From Mesorhizobium sp. M7A.F.Ca.US.008.03.1.1 (GTDB lineage Bacteria; Pseudomonadota; Alphaproteobacteria; Rhizobiales; Rhizobiaceae), in contig NZ_RZRU01000033.1 of the NCBI RefSeq assembly GCF_003997495.1, positions 1 to 56,997 on the forward strand: DNA of 56,997 bases. Direction: 5' to 3'. The position numbers and the translations under genes were made by a program. Under the pieces are notes generated by a model. That model worked only from the letters and a program-made list of their open reading frames with translations. It had not been told where the DNA came from and searched no databases. Positions 22,494-31,333 of the stretch are shown in pieces. How positions within the stretch are numbered: position 1 is the first letter of the stretch; the number at the start of each line of letters is the position of its first letter.

Positions 22494-23651
22494 ATGACCG
22501 CGCCAGCCAACCCGCTCGATTTCTTCTGGTTCATCCCGACGCATGGCGATGGCTCCTATCTCGGCTCCGAGGAGCAGCAGCGGCCGCCTGAATTCGGCTA
22601 CTTCAAGGAGATCGCGCAGGCGGTCGACCGGCTCGGTTTTCCCGGCGTGCTGTTGCCGACCGGCCAGAATTGCGAGGATTCCTGGATCACCGCGACGGGC
22701 CTCGCGACGCTGACCGAAAAACTGAAGTTCCTTGTCGCGCTGCGGCCGGGCGTCACGCTGCCGACTTTCGCGGCACGCCAGACCGCCGCCCTCGACCGCT
22801 TAAGCAATGGCCGCCTGCTGCTCAATGTCGTGGTCGGCGGCAACCCGACCGAGCTCGCCGGCGACGGCGTCTTCCTGCCGCATGACGAGCGCTATGCCCA
22901 GGCGCATGAGTTCCTGACCATCTGGCGCGGCCTGGTGTCGGGCGAGCGGGTCAATTTCGACGGCAAATATTACCGCGTCGAGAATGGCCGCCTCGACCTT
23001 CTGCCGCACCAGGAGCGGCCGCCGCTCTATTTCGGCGGGTCGTCGGATGCGGGCCAGGACCTCGCCGCAGACCTCGTCGACATGTACCTGACCTGGGGCG
23101 AGCCGCCGGCACAGGTGGCCGAGAAGCTGGCCACGGCGCGCGCAAAGGCGGCACTGCGCGGCAGAAAGCTCCGTTTCGGCATCAGGCTGCATTTCATCGT
23201 GCGTGAGACCGAGGACGAAGCCTGGCGCGCCGCCGACCGGCTGATCAGCCATGTCACCGACGCCCAGATCGAAAACGCGCAGGCGCGCTTCCTCAACCAG
23301 ATGGACTCGGTCGGCCAGCGCCGTATGGCCGAGCTGCATGGCGGCCGCCGTGACAGGCTGGTCGTCTCGCCCAATCTGTGGGCCGGTGTCGGGCTGGTGC
23401 GCGGCGGCGCCGGCACGGCGCTGGTCGGCACGCCGGAACAGATCGCCGAGCGCATCCGCGAATACCAGGCGATCGGCATCGATACCATCATCGGCTCGGG
23501 CTATCCGCATCTCGAGGAGGCCTACCGCGTCGCCGAGCTTCTGTTTCCAAAGCTCGGGCTCGGCACCAGGCGGCAACGGGCGCATGAGAACATCGCCAAC
23601 GAATTCTCGGTCGGCTTCCATGGCGCCAACCGCCTGCAGGCTTCGTCATGA
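22494..23651 (+). CDS. ssuD: FMNH2-dependent alkanesulfonate monooxygenase SsuD
   Basis: A 385-residue bacterial luciferase-like monooxygenase that cleaves alkanesulfonates to sulfite and aldehyde with FMNH2 and O2. Family segments: LDFFWFIPTHGDGSYLG, LLPTGQNCEDSWITA, ALDRLSNGRLLLNVVVGGNP and VGTPEQIAERIREY. Start ATG 22494 is preceded by GAGGAT. The ssuC gene overlaps its end by four bases. No ssuE flavin reductase is in the window, so reduced FMN must come from elsewhere. Confidence 0.95.
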   Translation: MTAPANPLDFFWFIPTHGDGSYLGSEEQQRPPEFGYFKEIAQAVDRLGFPGVLLPTGQNCEDSWITATGLATLTEKLKFLVALRPGVTLPTFAARQTAALDRLSNGRLLLNVVVGGNPTELAGDGVFLPHDERYAQAHEFLTIWRGLVSGERVNFDGKYYRVENGRLDLLPHQERPPLYFGGSSDAGQDLAADLVDMYLTWGEPPAQVAEKLATARAKAALRGRKLRFGIRLHFIVRETEDEAWRAADRLISHVTDAQIENAQARFLNQMDSVGQRRMAELHGGRRDRLVVSPNLWAGVGLVRGGAGTALVGTPEQIAERIREYQAIGIDTIIGSGYPHLEEAYRVAELLFPKLGLGTRRQRAHENIANEFSVGFHGANRLQASS

Positions 23652-24424
23652 GTCTGGCGCTACCTGTCGGCAAGAACGGCATCGGCTGGCTGCTGCCGGC
23701 GCTGATCATTGCCGGCTGGGAGGTGGCTTCCCGCGCCGGCGTCATGCCCGCCAACGTGCTGCCGGCGCCGAGCGCGGTCGCCGAGGCCTTCTGGCGGCTG
23801 ATGCTGTCGGGGGAACTGATCCGCAACATCGGGGTTTCGACCGCGCGCGCCCTTGCCGGCTTTGCCGTCGGCGGCTCGATCGGCTTTGCGCTTGGCCTTG
23901 CCAACGGGCTGTCGACGCTCAGCCGCGGCCTGACCGACACGACGCTGCAGATGATCCGCAACATTCCGCATCTGGCGCTGATCCCGCTGGTCATCCTGTG
24001 GTTCGGCATCGACGAGGAAGCCAAACTGTTCCTGGTGGCGCTCGGCGTGTTCTTCCCGATCTACGTCAACACGCTGCTCGGCATCCAGAGCGTCGACCCG
24101 CAGCTGGTCGAGATGGGCCGCGTCTACGGCATGGACCGGCGCGCCCTGTTCTTCCGCGTCATCCTGCCCGGCGCACTGCCGGCGATCTTCGTCGGCCTGC
24201 GCTATGCGCTGGGCATCATGTGGCTGACGCTGATCGTCGCCGAAACCATCTCGGCCAGCTCGGGCCTCGGCTACATGGCCATGCAGGCGCGCGAATTCCT
24301 GCTGATCGACGTCGTCGTGCTCTCGATCCTGATCTACGCGCTGCTCGGCAAGCTCGCCGACAGCCTCGCCCGCCTGCTCGAGCGTTTGTCGCTCGGCTGG
24401 CATCCGGCCTTCCAGAACGGATGA
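23648..24424 (+). CDS. ssuC: Alkanesulfonate ABC transporter permease SsuC
   Basis: A 258-residue inner-membrane permease with the usual hydrophobic segments (GWLLPALIIAGWEVASRAG; LIPLVILWFGIDEEAKLF) and the coupling loop DPQLVEMGRVYGMDRRALFF followed by LPGALPAIF. Start ATG overlaps the ssuD stop by four bases. ssuB starts ten bases after its stop. Confidence 0.93.
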   Translation: MSLALPVGKNGIGWLLPALIIAGWEVASRAGVMPANVLPAPSAVAEAFWRLMLSGELIRNIGVSTARALAGFAVGGSIGFALGLANGLSTLSRGLTDTTLQMIRNIPHLALIPLVILWFGIDEEAKLFLVALGVFFPIYVNTLLGIQSVDPQLVEMGRVYGMDRRALFFRVILPGALPAIFVGLRYALGIMWLTLIVAETISASSGLGYMAMQAREFLLIDVVVLSILIYALLGKLADSLARLLERLSLGWHPAFQNG

Positions 24425-24434
24425 GAGATTGCCC

Positions 24435-25226
24435 ATGACCGCCGCCAGCCTGACCGCAGCCCGTTCCTTCGCCGCCACGCCGGTGCGGCCGATCGGCTCC
24501 GTCGAAGGACAGCGGGCCTTTGCCTTCAGGCATGCCGGCAAGCGCTTCGGCGACAAGACCGTGCTCGACGGCATCGACCTGGACGTGCCGGCCGGGCAGT
24601 TCCTTGCCGTCATTGGCAAGAGCGGCTGCGGCAAGAGCACGCTTTTGCGGCTTCTGGCCGGGCTCGACCGGCCGACATCGGGATCGCTGACATTCGGCGT
24701 GGCAGAGGAAGGACACAGCCGCACGCGCTTCATGTTCCAGGAGCCACGGCTGCTGCCCTGGGCCAGCGTGGTGAAAAACGTCGAGGTCGGGCTGACCGGC
24801 ATCGCCACCGGTAGCGAAGCAAGGCACCGCGCGCTCGACATCCTCGGCGAGGTCGGGCTTGCCGACCGGGCCGACGAATGGCCTTCGGTGCTGTCAGGCG
24901 GCCAGAAGCAGCGCGTGGCGCTGGCCCGTGCACTGGTCGGCCACCCGCAGATCCTGGCGCTCGACGAGCCGCTGGGCGCCCTCGACGCCCTGACCCGCAT
25001 CGAGATGCAGCAATTGCTGGAACGCATCTGGATCGCGCAGAAGTTCACCGCCGTGCTGGTCACGCATGATGTCGCCGAAGCGGTCGCGCTGGCCGACCGG
25101 GTCGTGGTGATCAGCGAGGGCCGGATTGCGCTTGATTTGGATGTGCCCGTGGAACGGCCGCGCCGGCGCGGTTCGGTGGAGCTGGCCCGGCTCGAGGGTA
25201 AGATTCTGGATCGGCTGTTCGGGTAG
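24435..25226 (+). CDS. ssuB: Alkanesulfonate ABC transporter ATP-binding protein SsuB
   Basis: A 263-residue ABC ATPase: Walker A GKSGCGKS, Q-loop MFQEPRLLPW, signature LSGGQKQR, Walker B ALDEPLGALD and H-loop VTHDVAEAV. It has an N-terminal extension of about 30 residues before the conserved fold, common in rhizobial SsuB. Start ATG 24435 was preferred over the TTG six bases upstream. Last gene of ssuADCB. Confidence 0.93.
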   Translation: MTAASLTAARSFAATPVRPIGSVEGQRAFAFRHAGKRFGDKTVLDGIDLDVPAGQFLAVIGKSGCGKSTLLRLLAGLDRPTSGSLTFGVAEEGHSRTRFMFQEPRLLPWASVVKNVEVGLTGIATGSEARHRALDILGEVGLADRADEWPSVLSGGQKQRVALARALVGHPQILALDEPLGALDALTRIEMQQLLERIWIAQKFTAVLVTHDVAEAVALADRVVVISEGRIALDLDVPVERPRRRGSVELARLEGKILDRLFG

Positions 25227-25250
25227 GTCCTTCAGGGCAGAACCGTCGGC

Positions 25251-25417
25251 GGGACAGCGCCCCCCTCTGCCCTACCGGGCATCTCCCCCTCAAGGGGGGA
25301 GATTGGCAGCTTCGGCCTCGCTGCCCTTCTTTCGATGATGGAGATTGGCGAAAGCAGTGATGACGGCCAATCTCCCCACTAGAGGGGGAGATGTCCGGCA
25401 GGACAGAGGGGGGCGCC
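25251..25417. repeat. Family-1 palindromic repeat, full copy
   Basis: It has outer arms GACAGCGCCCCCCTCTGCCC and GGCAGGACAGAGGGGGGCGC, with inner hairpins CTCCCCCTCAAGGGGGGAG and CTCCCCACTAGAGGGGGAG. It lies directly after ssuB, between convergent genes, and probably serves as a bidirectional transcript end. Confidence 0.8.
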
Positions 25418-25450
25418 ACAGATCGCCAGCGCTCATTCTCTAGCTCACCC

Positions 25451-25627
25451 CTACCGGTTAGCCCACACCAATCCCACCAGCCCGACCATCATGGTGACGA
25501 CGCCGACATACAGCCATTGCGATTGGCCGGTCATGAAGCTGCCGCCGACCACGCCGATGCCTTGCAGCGACCACAGCGCGCCGACGGCAAGCACAATCAA
25601 CGCCAGCAGATTTTTGGTCAGCCTCAT
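25451..25627 (-). CDS. Small inner-membrane protein, 58 residues
   Basis: The minus strand encodes MRLTKNLLALIVLAVGALWS, then a short linker (GGSFMTGQSQ) and a second hydrophobic helix (VTMMVGLVGLVWANR): two transmembrane helices with a basic N-terminus. ATG 25627 is preceded by GGGAGAT at good spacing. I believe similar short proteins occur in other rhizobia, but no function is known to me. Its codon use matches neighbouring genes. Confidence 0.75.
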   Translation of the reverse strand: MRLTKNLLALIVLAVGALWSLQGIGVVGGSFMTGQSQWLYVGVVTMMVGLVGLVWANR

Positions 25628-25936
25628 TGCCGGATCTCCCTTTTGAAGTCGATTGGTTGCAGCATCGGGGCCGCGAGAAAAGAGCCAAAGGAAGTGGCCC
25701 GACCGTGCCCGACTCTACTTGGATATTAATGTTCGATCTTGTCAAACGGAGGCCTGACGCCGGGACAAAGATCATCATTGATTTATCATTGCGCGCCGGA
25801 AAATCCCTGACAGACTGTTACCCAGCGACTCCAAACGTGTGCTATTGCCACGGAACCGCCAGATCACTGCCGCATTTCGTGCCTTATTTGGCACCTAACG
25901 GCTGGGGTCTGTCAAAAACGGAGCCATCCCTCAAAT
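25628..25936. other. Intergenic stretch with no recognised element
   Basis: A 309-bp gap between the small membrane protein and the RlpA-like gene. It is less G+C rich than its surroundings (for example GATCATCATTGATTTATC near 25769). It should hold both divergent promoters. I see no repeat of families 1-4 and no RNA gene. Confidence 0.5.
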
Positions 25937-26296
25937 ATGAAGAACTCAAAACAGACCGCGCTTGTCGCGGTAACGATCGCTGCTGGCCTGATGGTCGGCG
26001 CATCTTCGGCAACCGCGGCCAGCCAGTGCGGTCGCGCCTCGTGGTACGCCCTGCACTCCAGGACCGCATCGGGCGAGCGCATGAACCCGTCGGCGCTGAC
26101 CGCCGCGCATCGCACCTTGCCTTTCGGCACCAAGCTCAGGGTCACCAACAAGAACAACGGCCGCAGCGTCGTCGTGCGCATCAACGATCGCGGTCCGTTC
26201 ATCAAGGGACGCGTGCTCGACCTGTCGAAGGGTGCCGCCGGCCAGCTCGGCTTCATCGGCTCCGGCCACACGTCCGTGTGCATGGCGCGCGTATAG
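25937..26296 (+). CDS. RlpA-like double-psi beta-barrel protein
   Basis: A 119-residue exported protein: signal peptide (MKNSKQTALVAVTIAAGLMV ... ATA-ASQ) followed by a single double-psi beta-barrel (GRASWYALHSRTASGERMNP; LPFGTKLRVTNKNNGRSVVV; INDRGPFIKGRVLDLSKGAA). RlpA proteins are septal or cell-wall-associated and some cleave denuded glycan strands. This one lacks the C-terminal SPOR domain, so septal targeting is uncertain. It has two Cys (in SQCG and SVCM) that could form a disulfide. Transcribed alone. Confidence 0.88.
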   Translation: MKNSKQTALVAVTIAAGLMVGASSATAASQCGRASWYALHSRTASGERMNPSALTAAHRTLPFGTKLRVTNKNNGRSVVVRINDRGPFIKGRVLDLSKGAAGQLGFIGSGHTSVCMARV

Positions 26297-26311
26297 AGTG
26301 ACTGTTTCTTC

Positions 26312-26358
26312 GACCATGACCTTTCCGAAAACCGGAATCCACTTTTCGGGATCATGAT
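26312..26358. repeat. Rhizobial hairpin repeat after the RlpA-like gene
   Basis: GACCATGACCTTTCCGAAAA, CCGGAATCCACTTTTCGGGA and TCATGATC follow one another. The stem CCGAAAA/TTTTCGG is enclosed by ATGA/TCAT words. Very similar sequences are scattered through Rhizobiales genomes as I recall. It may end the RlpA-like transcript. Confidence 0.65.
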
Positions 26359-26587
26359 CGGGTGTCCGGCAAGAGGGGCCGGACACACTACCTACACATT
26401 TCGCAGCCGCACACTGAGCCGGCTGGCACCGTTCGGCCCCGATTTCCATGGCCTTGAGCCAAAGAAGCATTGGTCACGCAGCGTGACGTATTGCATCGCA
26501 GCAATTAGTTGTTAACTTCCCCGCGAGACATCTAGGGCTCGGCGCGGCTCGTCGTCCCTTCGGTCGCAGGCAGCAGCGGGGTTCTCG

Positions 26588-27865
26588 ATGTTCTACCAGC
26601 TCTATGAGATGAACCACGCGGCCCTGCAGCCGGCGCGCCTCTATGCCGACGCGGTGCGGATGTTCTACTCCAATCCGCTCAATCCGTTTTCCCACACGCA
26701 ATGGGGCCGTTCGATCGCGGCGACGGCCGAACTGTTCGAGCGCACCACGCGCCGCTACGGCAAGCCGGCCTTCGGCCTGACCAAGACCGTGGTCGACTGG
26801 AAGAGCGTCGAGGTCACTGAAAAGACCGTCTGGTCGAAGCCGTTCTGCAATCTCGTCCGCTTCGAGCGCACTGTCCCCGCCGGGCGCAAGCCCGATCCGA
26901 AGCTTCTGATCGTGGCGCCGATGTCGGGCCACTATGCGACGCTGCTGCGCGGCACGGTCGAAGCCATGCTGCCCTATGCCGACGTGCACATCACCGACTG
27001 GGTCGATGCCCGCATGGTGCCGCTGGCCGACGGCAGCTTCGATCTTGACGATTACATAGACTACGTCATCGACATGCTGCACACGCTGGGGCCGGACACG
27101 CATGTGATGGCGGTGTGCCAGCCTTCCGTGCCGGTGCTGGCCGCCGTGGCGCTGATGGAAACCAAGGGCGACCCCTTCGTGCCCTCGACCATGACCTTGA
27201 TGGGCGGCCCGATCGACACCCGCAGCAACCCGACCGCGGTCAATCTGCTGGCACAGGAAAAGGGCATCGACTGGTTCCGCGACAATGTCGTGATGCATGC
27301 GCCCTGGCCGGTGCCGGGCTTCGGCCGCGAGGTCTATCCGGGCTTCCTGCAGCTGTCCGGCTTCATGAGCATGAACCTCGACCGCCACATCATCGCCCAC
27401 AAGGACTTCTTCATGCATCTGGTGAAGCATGATGGCGACAATGCCGAGAAGCACCGCGATTTCTACGACGAGTATCTGGCGGTCATGGATCTGACGGCGG
27501 AGTTTTATCTGCAGACCGTCGACACGGTCTTCGTGCGCCAGGCCTTGCCCAAGGGCGAGATGACGCATCGCGGCACCAGGATCGATCCGTCAGCGATCCG
27601 CAACGTCGCGCTGTTCACCGTCGAAGGCGAGAACGACGACATATCGGGCCTTGGCCAGACCAAGGCGGCGCATGATCTATGCCCCAATATCCCGGCTGAG
27701 CGGCACGCCCACTACATGCAGCCGGCGGTTGGCCATTACGGCGTGTTCAACGGTTCGCGCTTCCGCTCCGAAATCGTGCCGCGCATCGTCGACTTCATCA
27801 CCAGCTATGGCCGCCAGGAGCGTGTCGCGGTGAAGCCGAAGCTGGTCCGCGCCGCCAAGAGATAA
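26588..27865 (+). CDS. phaZ: Intracellular polyhydroxyalkanoate depolymerase
   Basis: A 425-residue protein of the intracellular PHB depolymerase family, cytoplasmic and granule-associated. The family uses Cys instead of Ser as nucleophile: Cys177 in VMAVCQPSVPVLAA. A C-terminal catalytic His fits GHYGVFNGSRFRSE. The N-terminal MFYQLYEMNHAALQPARLYA is characteristic. It mobilises stored poly-3-hydroxybutyrate. Transcribed alone, with a stem-loop after the stop. Confidence 0.92.
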   Translation: MFYQLYEMNHAALQPARLYADAVRMFYSNPLNPFSHTQWGRSIAATAELFERTTRRYGKPAFGLTKTVVDWKSVEVTEKTVWSKPFCNLVRFERTVPAGRKPDPKLLIVAPMSGHYATLLRGTVEAMLPYADVHITDWVDARMVPLADGSFDLDDYIDYVIDMLHTLGPDTHVMAVCQPSVPVLAAVALMETKGDPFVPSTMTLMGGPIDTRSNPTAVNLLAQEKGIDWFRDNVVMHAPWPVPGFGREVYPGFLQLSGFMSMNLDRHIIAHKDFFMHLVKHDGDNAEKHRDFYDEYLAVMDLTAEFYLQTVDTVFVRQALPKGEMTHRGTRIDPSAIRNVALFTVEGENDDISGLGQTKAAHDLCPNIPAERHAHYMQPAVGHYGVFNGSRFRSEIVPRIVDFITSYGRQERVAVKPKLVRAAKR

Positions 27866-27909
27866 TGCAGGCCGCCCAAAATTGCGGGTTTTGGGACGGC
27901 GACCTGCAT
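27865..27909 (+). terminator. Nested stem-loop after phaZ
   Basis: ATGCAGG (27865) pairs with CCTGCAT (27903), and inside it CCCAAAA pairs with TTTTGGG. There is no T tail, so it may be a Rho-assisted or processing site rather than a strict intrinsic terminator. Confidence 0.4.
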
Positions 27910-28098
27910 AAACCAAGCTTAACGGCGACAAACCGTGAAATTGACCGGTAAAAGCCGGCTGGCTGGCCGATTCTGTTGCACAAGTGCCGCTGTCCAGCCC
28001 CTCGGGTAACCATGCCGACAATCCGACTGTCGTCGTAATTGACACGGACTGTAAATCCCCCTTAACCTTTCGTTAATAACAAAGGGTGAGCGGGGACA

Positions 28099-28716
28099 AT
28101 GATTTCCTCATCGATGGCGCGACGGCTGCGCGTGTATGTGGCGGCCGGGCTGGCAATGACGGCAGGCTGGGTGGCACCGGCCTTGGCGGGTGGAGCGATG
28201 GCGACCGGGGGCCTCACCTCGCAGCCGATCGGACACTATGATTTCTGCAAGCTGCATCCGGGCGAGTGCTCGATCCGCCCGACCAATCTGGCGCCGGCTC
28301 CGATGAGCGACGGGCTGATGCGCAAGCTTCTCAATGTCACCGCCAGGGTCAACGCCGCCGTCAAGCCGATGAGCGACATGGACATCTACGGCAAGGACGA
28401 GGTCTGGGCCTATCCCGACAAGGGCGTCGGCGATTGCGAGGACTATGTGCTGGAAAAGCGGCGCCAGCTTTCGCGCATGAGCATCTCGCTTGCCGATCTT
28501 CTGATCACCGTCGTGCGCAAGCCCGACGGCGAGGGCCACGCCGTGCTGACGGTGCGCACCGACGAGGGCGACTATGTGCTCGACAATCTAACCGACAAGG
28601 TCAAGCCATGGGAAGCGACCGGTTACCGCTTCCTCAAGCGGCAGGCGATCGACAACACCGGCCGCTGGGTCTCGATCCGCGGCGGCCAACAGGTTCTGGT
28701 CGGCGCGGTTCAGTAA
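28099..28716 (+). CDS. Bacterial transglutaminase-like cysteine proteinase (BTLCP family)
   Basis: A 205-residue exported protein: signal peptide to about residue 30 (APALA-GG), then a transglutaminase-like domain with Cys113 (VGDCEDYVLEKR), His147 (GEGHAVLTVRT) and Asp162 (YVLDNLTD). Family members in proteobacteria are periplasmic and often linked to surface-protein processing (for example LapG), but this protein lacks a neighbouring LapD/LapA system, so its substrate is unknown. Transcribed alone. Confidence 0.88.
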   Translation: MISSSMARRLRVYVAAGLAMTAGWVAPALAGGAMATGGLTSQPIGHYDFCKLHPGECSIRPTNLAPAPMSDGLMRKLLNVTARVNAAVKPMSDMDIYGKDEVWAYPDKGVGDCEDYVLEKRRQLSRMSISLADLLITVVRKPDGEGHAVLTVRTDEGDYVLDNLTDKVKPWEATGYRFLKRQAIDNTGRWVSIRGGQQVLVGAVQ

Positions 28717-28951
28717 ATACGGCGTTTGCCGGAAGCGTCCATCGCTTCGTCAGCGATGCCGGCATCACATATCTTTTGCACCGCCGCGACGCTTGCAGTT
28801 CGCGGCATGAATCCTCCGGTCCGCGCGTCCGCTTCGCCCGTGGATGACGAAATCGAGGAGCCTCCGACAGAATTCCCCATTTCTCCGTGAACCATTTCGC
28901 TCCGGCCAGCGACACACAGCCGTGAACCGAAACCAACCATGGAGACTTCAG

Positions 28952-29182
28952 ATGACTGCTTTTCTGCGAAACACCCTTCTTGCCGCTATCGCGGTGTCGA
29001 GCATGGCCGGATCCGCCATGGCCGATCAGACCACCACCAGCTGTGCCAAAACCAACCTCAACGACCTCTGGTCCGGCCGCTGTTGCGGTGATGCCGGGGC
29101 GTCGGACTGCCTGGGTGGTGGAAACAACGGCCACGGCGATCATGGCCGGGGTGGAAATGGCGGCACCGCCGGCAAGAAATGA
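28952..29182 (+). CDS. Small secreted Gly/His-rich protein of unknown function
   Basis: A 76-residue product: signal peptide (MTAFLRNTLLAAIAVSSMAG, then SAMA-DQ), a short middle with four Cys (TSCAK, GRCCGD, SDCLG) and a tail of Gly, Asn and His (GGGNNGHGDHGRGGNGGTAG). ATG 28952 follows GGAGA at good spacing. The Cys and His content suggests disulfide or metal binding, but nothing more specific can be said. I do not recognise a family. Confidence 0.65.
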   Translation: MTAFLRNTLLAAIAVSSMAGSAMADQTTTSCAKTNLNDLWSGRCCGDAGASDCLGGGNNGHGDHGRGGNGGTAGKK

Positions 29183-29262
29183 TCTCATCACTGTGCCCGC
29201 TGGCGCTCCGCCGGCGGGCAGTTTCCTCGTGAGGCAGGCGAGCACCAGCGCAGACCGTCGGA

Positions 29263-29631
29263 CTACGGCCGCTGGTTTAACGCCGCGCGGATCGATGCGG
29301 TGATGCGGCGAAGCTCGGTTTCGTCGAGTTTCTCGATGTTTTCCGCCAGCAGATTGGCAAGCTCGGTGGCAGCGGGGGAAAGACCCGACGTGTCGAGTTT
29401 TACGCGCGGGTGCGAGGCCTCGGCCAGCCGCGCCAGTTCCTCGGCATCGTCCCAGATGATGTTGAAATAGCCGATGATCTTCTGGATCAGCGTCCAGGTC
29501 GGGGCACCGCGCCTGCCATGTTCGAGCGCCGACAGATAGGCGGCGCTGACGCCGATCGCCGCAGCCATGTCCTTCTGGCGGACACCGCGTTCGCTTCTAA
29601 GCGTCCGCAGCTTCTCTCCGAACGGGGTCAT
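29263..29631 (-). CDS. XRE-type helix-turn-helix regulator
   Basis: A 122-residue protein with an N-terminal HTH (FGEKLRTLRSERGVRQKDMA, then AAIGVSAAYLSALEHGRRG) and a C-terminal half of predicted helices (ELANLLAENIEKLDETELRR). Last gene of the timA-mltA-smr-xre unit; it starts 25 bases after the smr stop. Target genes unknown. This regulator follows mltA/smr in many alphaproteobacteria as I recall. Confidence 0.85.
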   Translation of the reverse strand: MTPFGEKLRTLRSERGVRQKDMAAAIGVSAAYLSALEHGRRGAPTWTLIQKIIGYFNIIWDDAEELARLAEASHPRVKLDTSGLSPAATELANLLAENIEKLDETELRRITASIRAALNQRP

Positions 29632-29656
29632 GCCCCCACCCTCATGAACGAACTCC

Positions 29657-30187
29657 TCACACGCGCGCCCGCCGCAGCCGGATATAGAGCGCACCCGAAC
29701 CGCCATGATTGCGGGCGGCATGGTCGTGGCTGGAGACGAGCGGCCGGAAGGCAGGCGTCGACAGCCAGGCGGGCACGGCGCGCCGCAACACGCCATCGCC
29801 GCCGGAGGACGAGCCCTTGCCGGTGATGACCAGGACATAGCGGACGCCGCCGGCATGCGCCCGGTGCAGGAACGAAAACAGCAGCGAATAGGCTTCGTCT
29901 TGCGTCATGCCGTGCAGATCGACGCGACCCTCGATCGGCAGCCGGCCTTTCGACAGCTTGTCCAAGGTCGGCTCGTCGAGCGCGTGGGCGACATGCTGCG
30001 TCTTCGGTTTGGCTGCGCCGCCCGGATTGGCCATGGGCTGAACCGGTTGCGACTGACTTGGCCTGACCTCTGCAGGGATTTCAGGGATGTCGACGGCAAA
30101 TTTGCCCTTCAGCGGTTTGGCCGTGCGCGCCACCAGGTTCCACAGAACCCGGTCGTCCTCGCTGAGCTTGTCCGGGCGCCGGGTCAT
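29657..30187 (-). CDS. Smr-domain protein
   Basis: A 176-residue protein. A charged, proline-containing N-terminal half leads to a C-terminal Smr domain (about 90-176) with VDLHGMTQDEAYSLLFSF, VLVITGKGSSSGGDGVLR and HGGSGALYIRLRR. Stand-alone Smr domains are nucleases or nucleic-acid binders; cellular role is unclear. ATG 30187 overlaps the mltA stop by four bases. Confidence 0.9.
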   Translation of the reverse strand: MTRRPDKLSEDDRVLWNLVARTAKPLKGKFAVDIPEIPAEVRPSQSQPVQPMANPGGAAKPKTQHVAHALDEPTLDKLSKGRLPIEGRVDLHGMTQDEAYSLLFSFLHRAHAGGVRYVLVITGKGSSSGGDGVLRRAVPAWLSTPAFRPLVSSHDHAARNHGGSGALYIRLRRARV

Positions 30188-31308
30188 CGGACCGCACCCG
30201 CAACGAGCGCGCGTGGGATCAGCGCGTAAAAATCCGCGGCATTGCGGACCACGCCGGCGATCTCGCCCGCGGCATCGCCCGAACCGGCGAACAGGTCGCC
30301 CCGCGCGGGTCCAGTGATGGCCGAGCCGGTATCCTGCGCGATCATCAGGCGGCGGAATGGTTTTGCGTCGAAAGCGGTGAGCGTCGGCGCGTCGATGTAA
30401 AAGGGCGTGCCGAATGTATGCAGCAGGCGGTCGACGGCGATCGAGCGGCCCGGCGTCAGCGGCACCTTGGCGGCGGCGATCGGGCCAAGGGCCGCGTCCT
30501 CGACATCGGCCGGGCGGAAGAAGATGTAAGAGCGGTTCTGCCACAGGATCTCGTCGACGCGGTCCGGATGCGCCTTGAACCAGGCGCGGATCGACTGCAT
30601 CGTCACTTCCGCCAGCGGGATCTCGCCAAGCTCGCTCAGGATCTTGCCGGGTCCGGTGAAGCGCTGGCCGGATTTGGCGGCATAGGTGACGCGGGCAAGC
30701 CGGCCGTCGGTCATGGCGAGGCGTGCGGCACCTTGCACGTGAATGAAGAAGGCATCGACCTTGTCGGCCAGCCAGGCGATTTCCAGCCCCTTGCCATTAA
30801 GCGCGCCACGCTCGATCTCGCCACGGTCGGGATACTCGACCGGCCCGGCCGGCGTCTGGCGCGCGAAAGCGAGGTAAGGATCCAGGCCGGCAGGCCGGTT
30901 GCTTTGGTCGATATCGACGAGATCGGCCGGGCGCGACAGCAATGGCACCGAAAACCGGTCCGTGCGCACCGGTGACGCCTCGACTTGCGGTTCATAGAAA
31001 CCGGTGACGAGCCCGGCGCCGGCATTCTCGGCAGAGATAAGCGCCGGGACAAAATGTCGCTCGAAGAAGGCGCGGGCTTCCCCTCGGGTCAAAACCGGCG
31101 ACCGATTCGCCGGCGAAACGGTTCGGGCATCGGCGCAGGCATCGGCAAAGGCGTCGAAGTCGACGCCGAGCGCACCGCTGCGATAGGGTTTGGTCAGGAC
31201 ATGGAAGGCCGAGCGGCGAAAGGCGGCGAAGGCCGCCGAATGGTCGTCATCGTCCCATCCGGGCAGATCGCCGAAGGCTTTCTCGACAAAAAGAGGCGAT
31301 AGCGACAC
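30184..31308 (-). CDS. mltA: Membrane-bound lytic murein transglycosylase A (MltA)
   Basis: A 374-residue murein hydrolase. The MltA barrel is in the middle (VTGFYEPQVEASPVRTDRF; VDAFFIHVQGAARL) and the C-terminal 3D domain has the catalytic Asp in MIAQDTGSAITG and RGDLFAGSG. Start chosen at GTG 31308 with GAGG upstream; the open frame extends into the preceding gene but without homology. No clear lipobox or long signal peptide is visible from this start, unlike E. coli MltA, so the export signal is uncertain. It cleaves peptidoglycan glycan strands to anhydromuropeptides. Second gene after timA. Confidence 0.9.
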   Translation of the reverse strand: MSLSPLFVEKAFGDLPGWDDDDHSAAFAAFRRSAFHVLTKPYRSGALGVDFDAFADACADARTVSPANRSPVLTRGEARAFFERHFVPALISAENAGAGLVTGFYEPQVEASPVRTDRFSVPLLSRPADLVDIDQSNRPAGLDPYLAFARQTPAGPVEYPDRGEIERGALNGKGLEIAWLADKVDAFFIHVQGAARLAMTDGRLARVTYAAKSGQRFTGPGKILSELGEIPLAEVTMQSIRAWFKAHPDRVDEILWQNRSYIFFRPADVEDAALGPIAAAKVPLTPGRSIAVDRLLHTFGTPFYIDAPTLTAFDAKPFRRLMIAQDTGSAITGPARGDLFAGSGDAAGEIAGVVRNAADFYALIPRALVAGAVR

Positions 31309-31333
31309 CGGAGCCTCGCCGCGGGTTTCCGAA

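Noticed and set aside
25458..25778. 106-codon minus-strand ORF overlapping the small membrane protein
   Set aside because: Arg-rich shadow frame; the 58-residue membrane protein in another frame has a proper ribosome site and hydrophobic helices.
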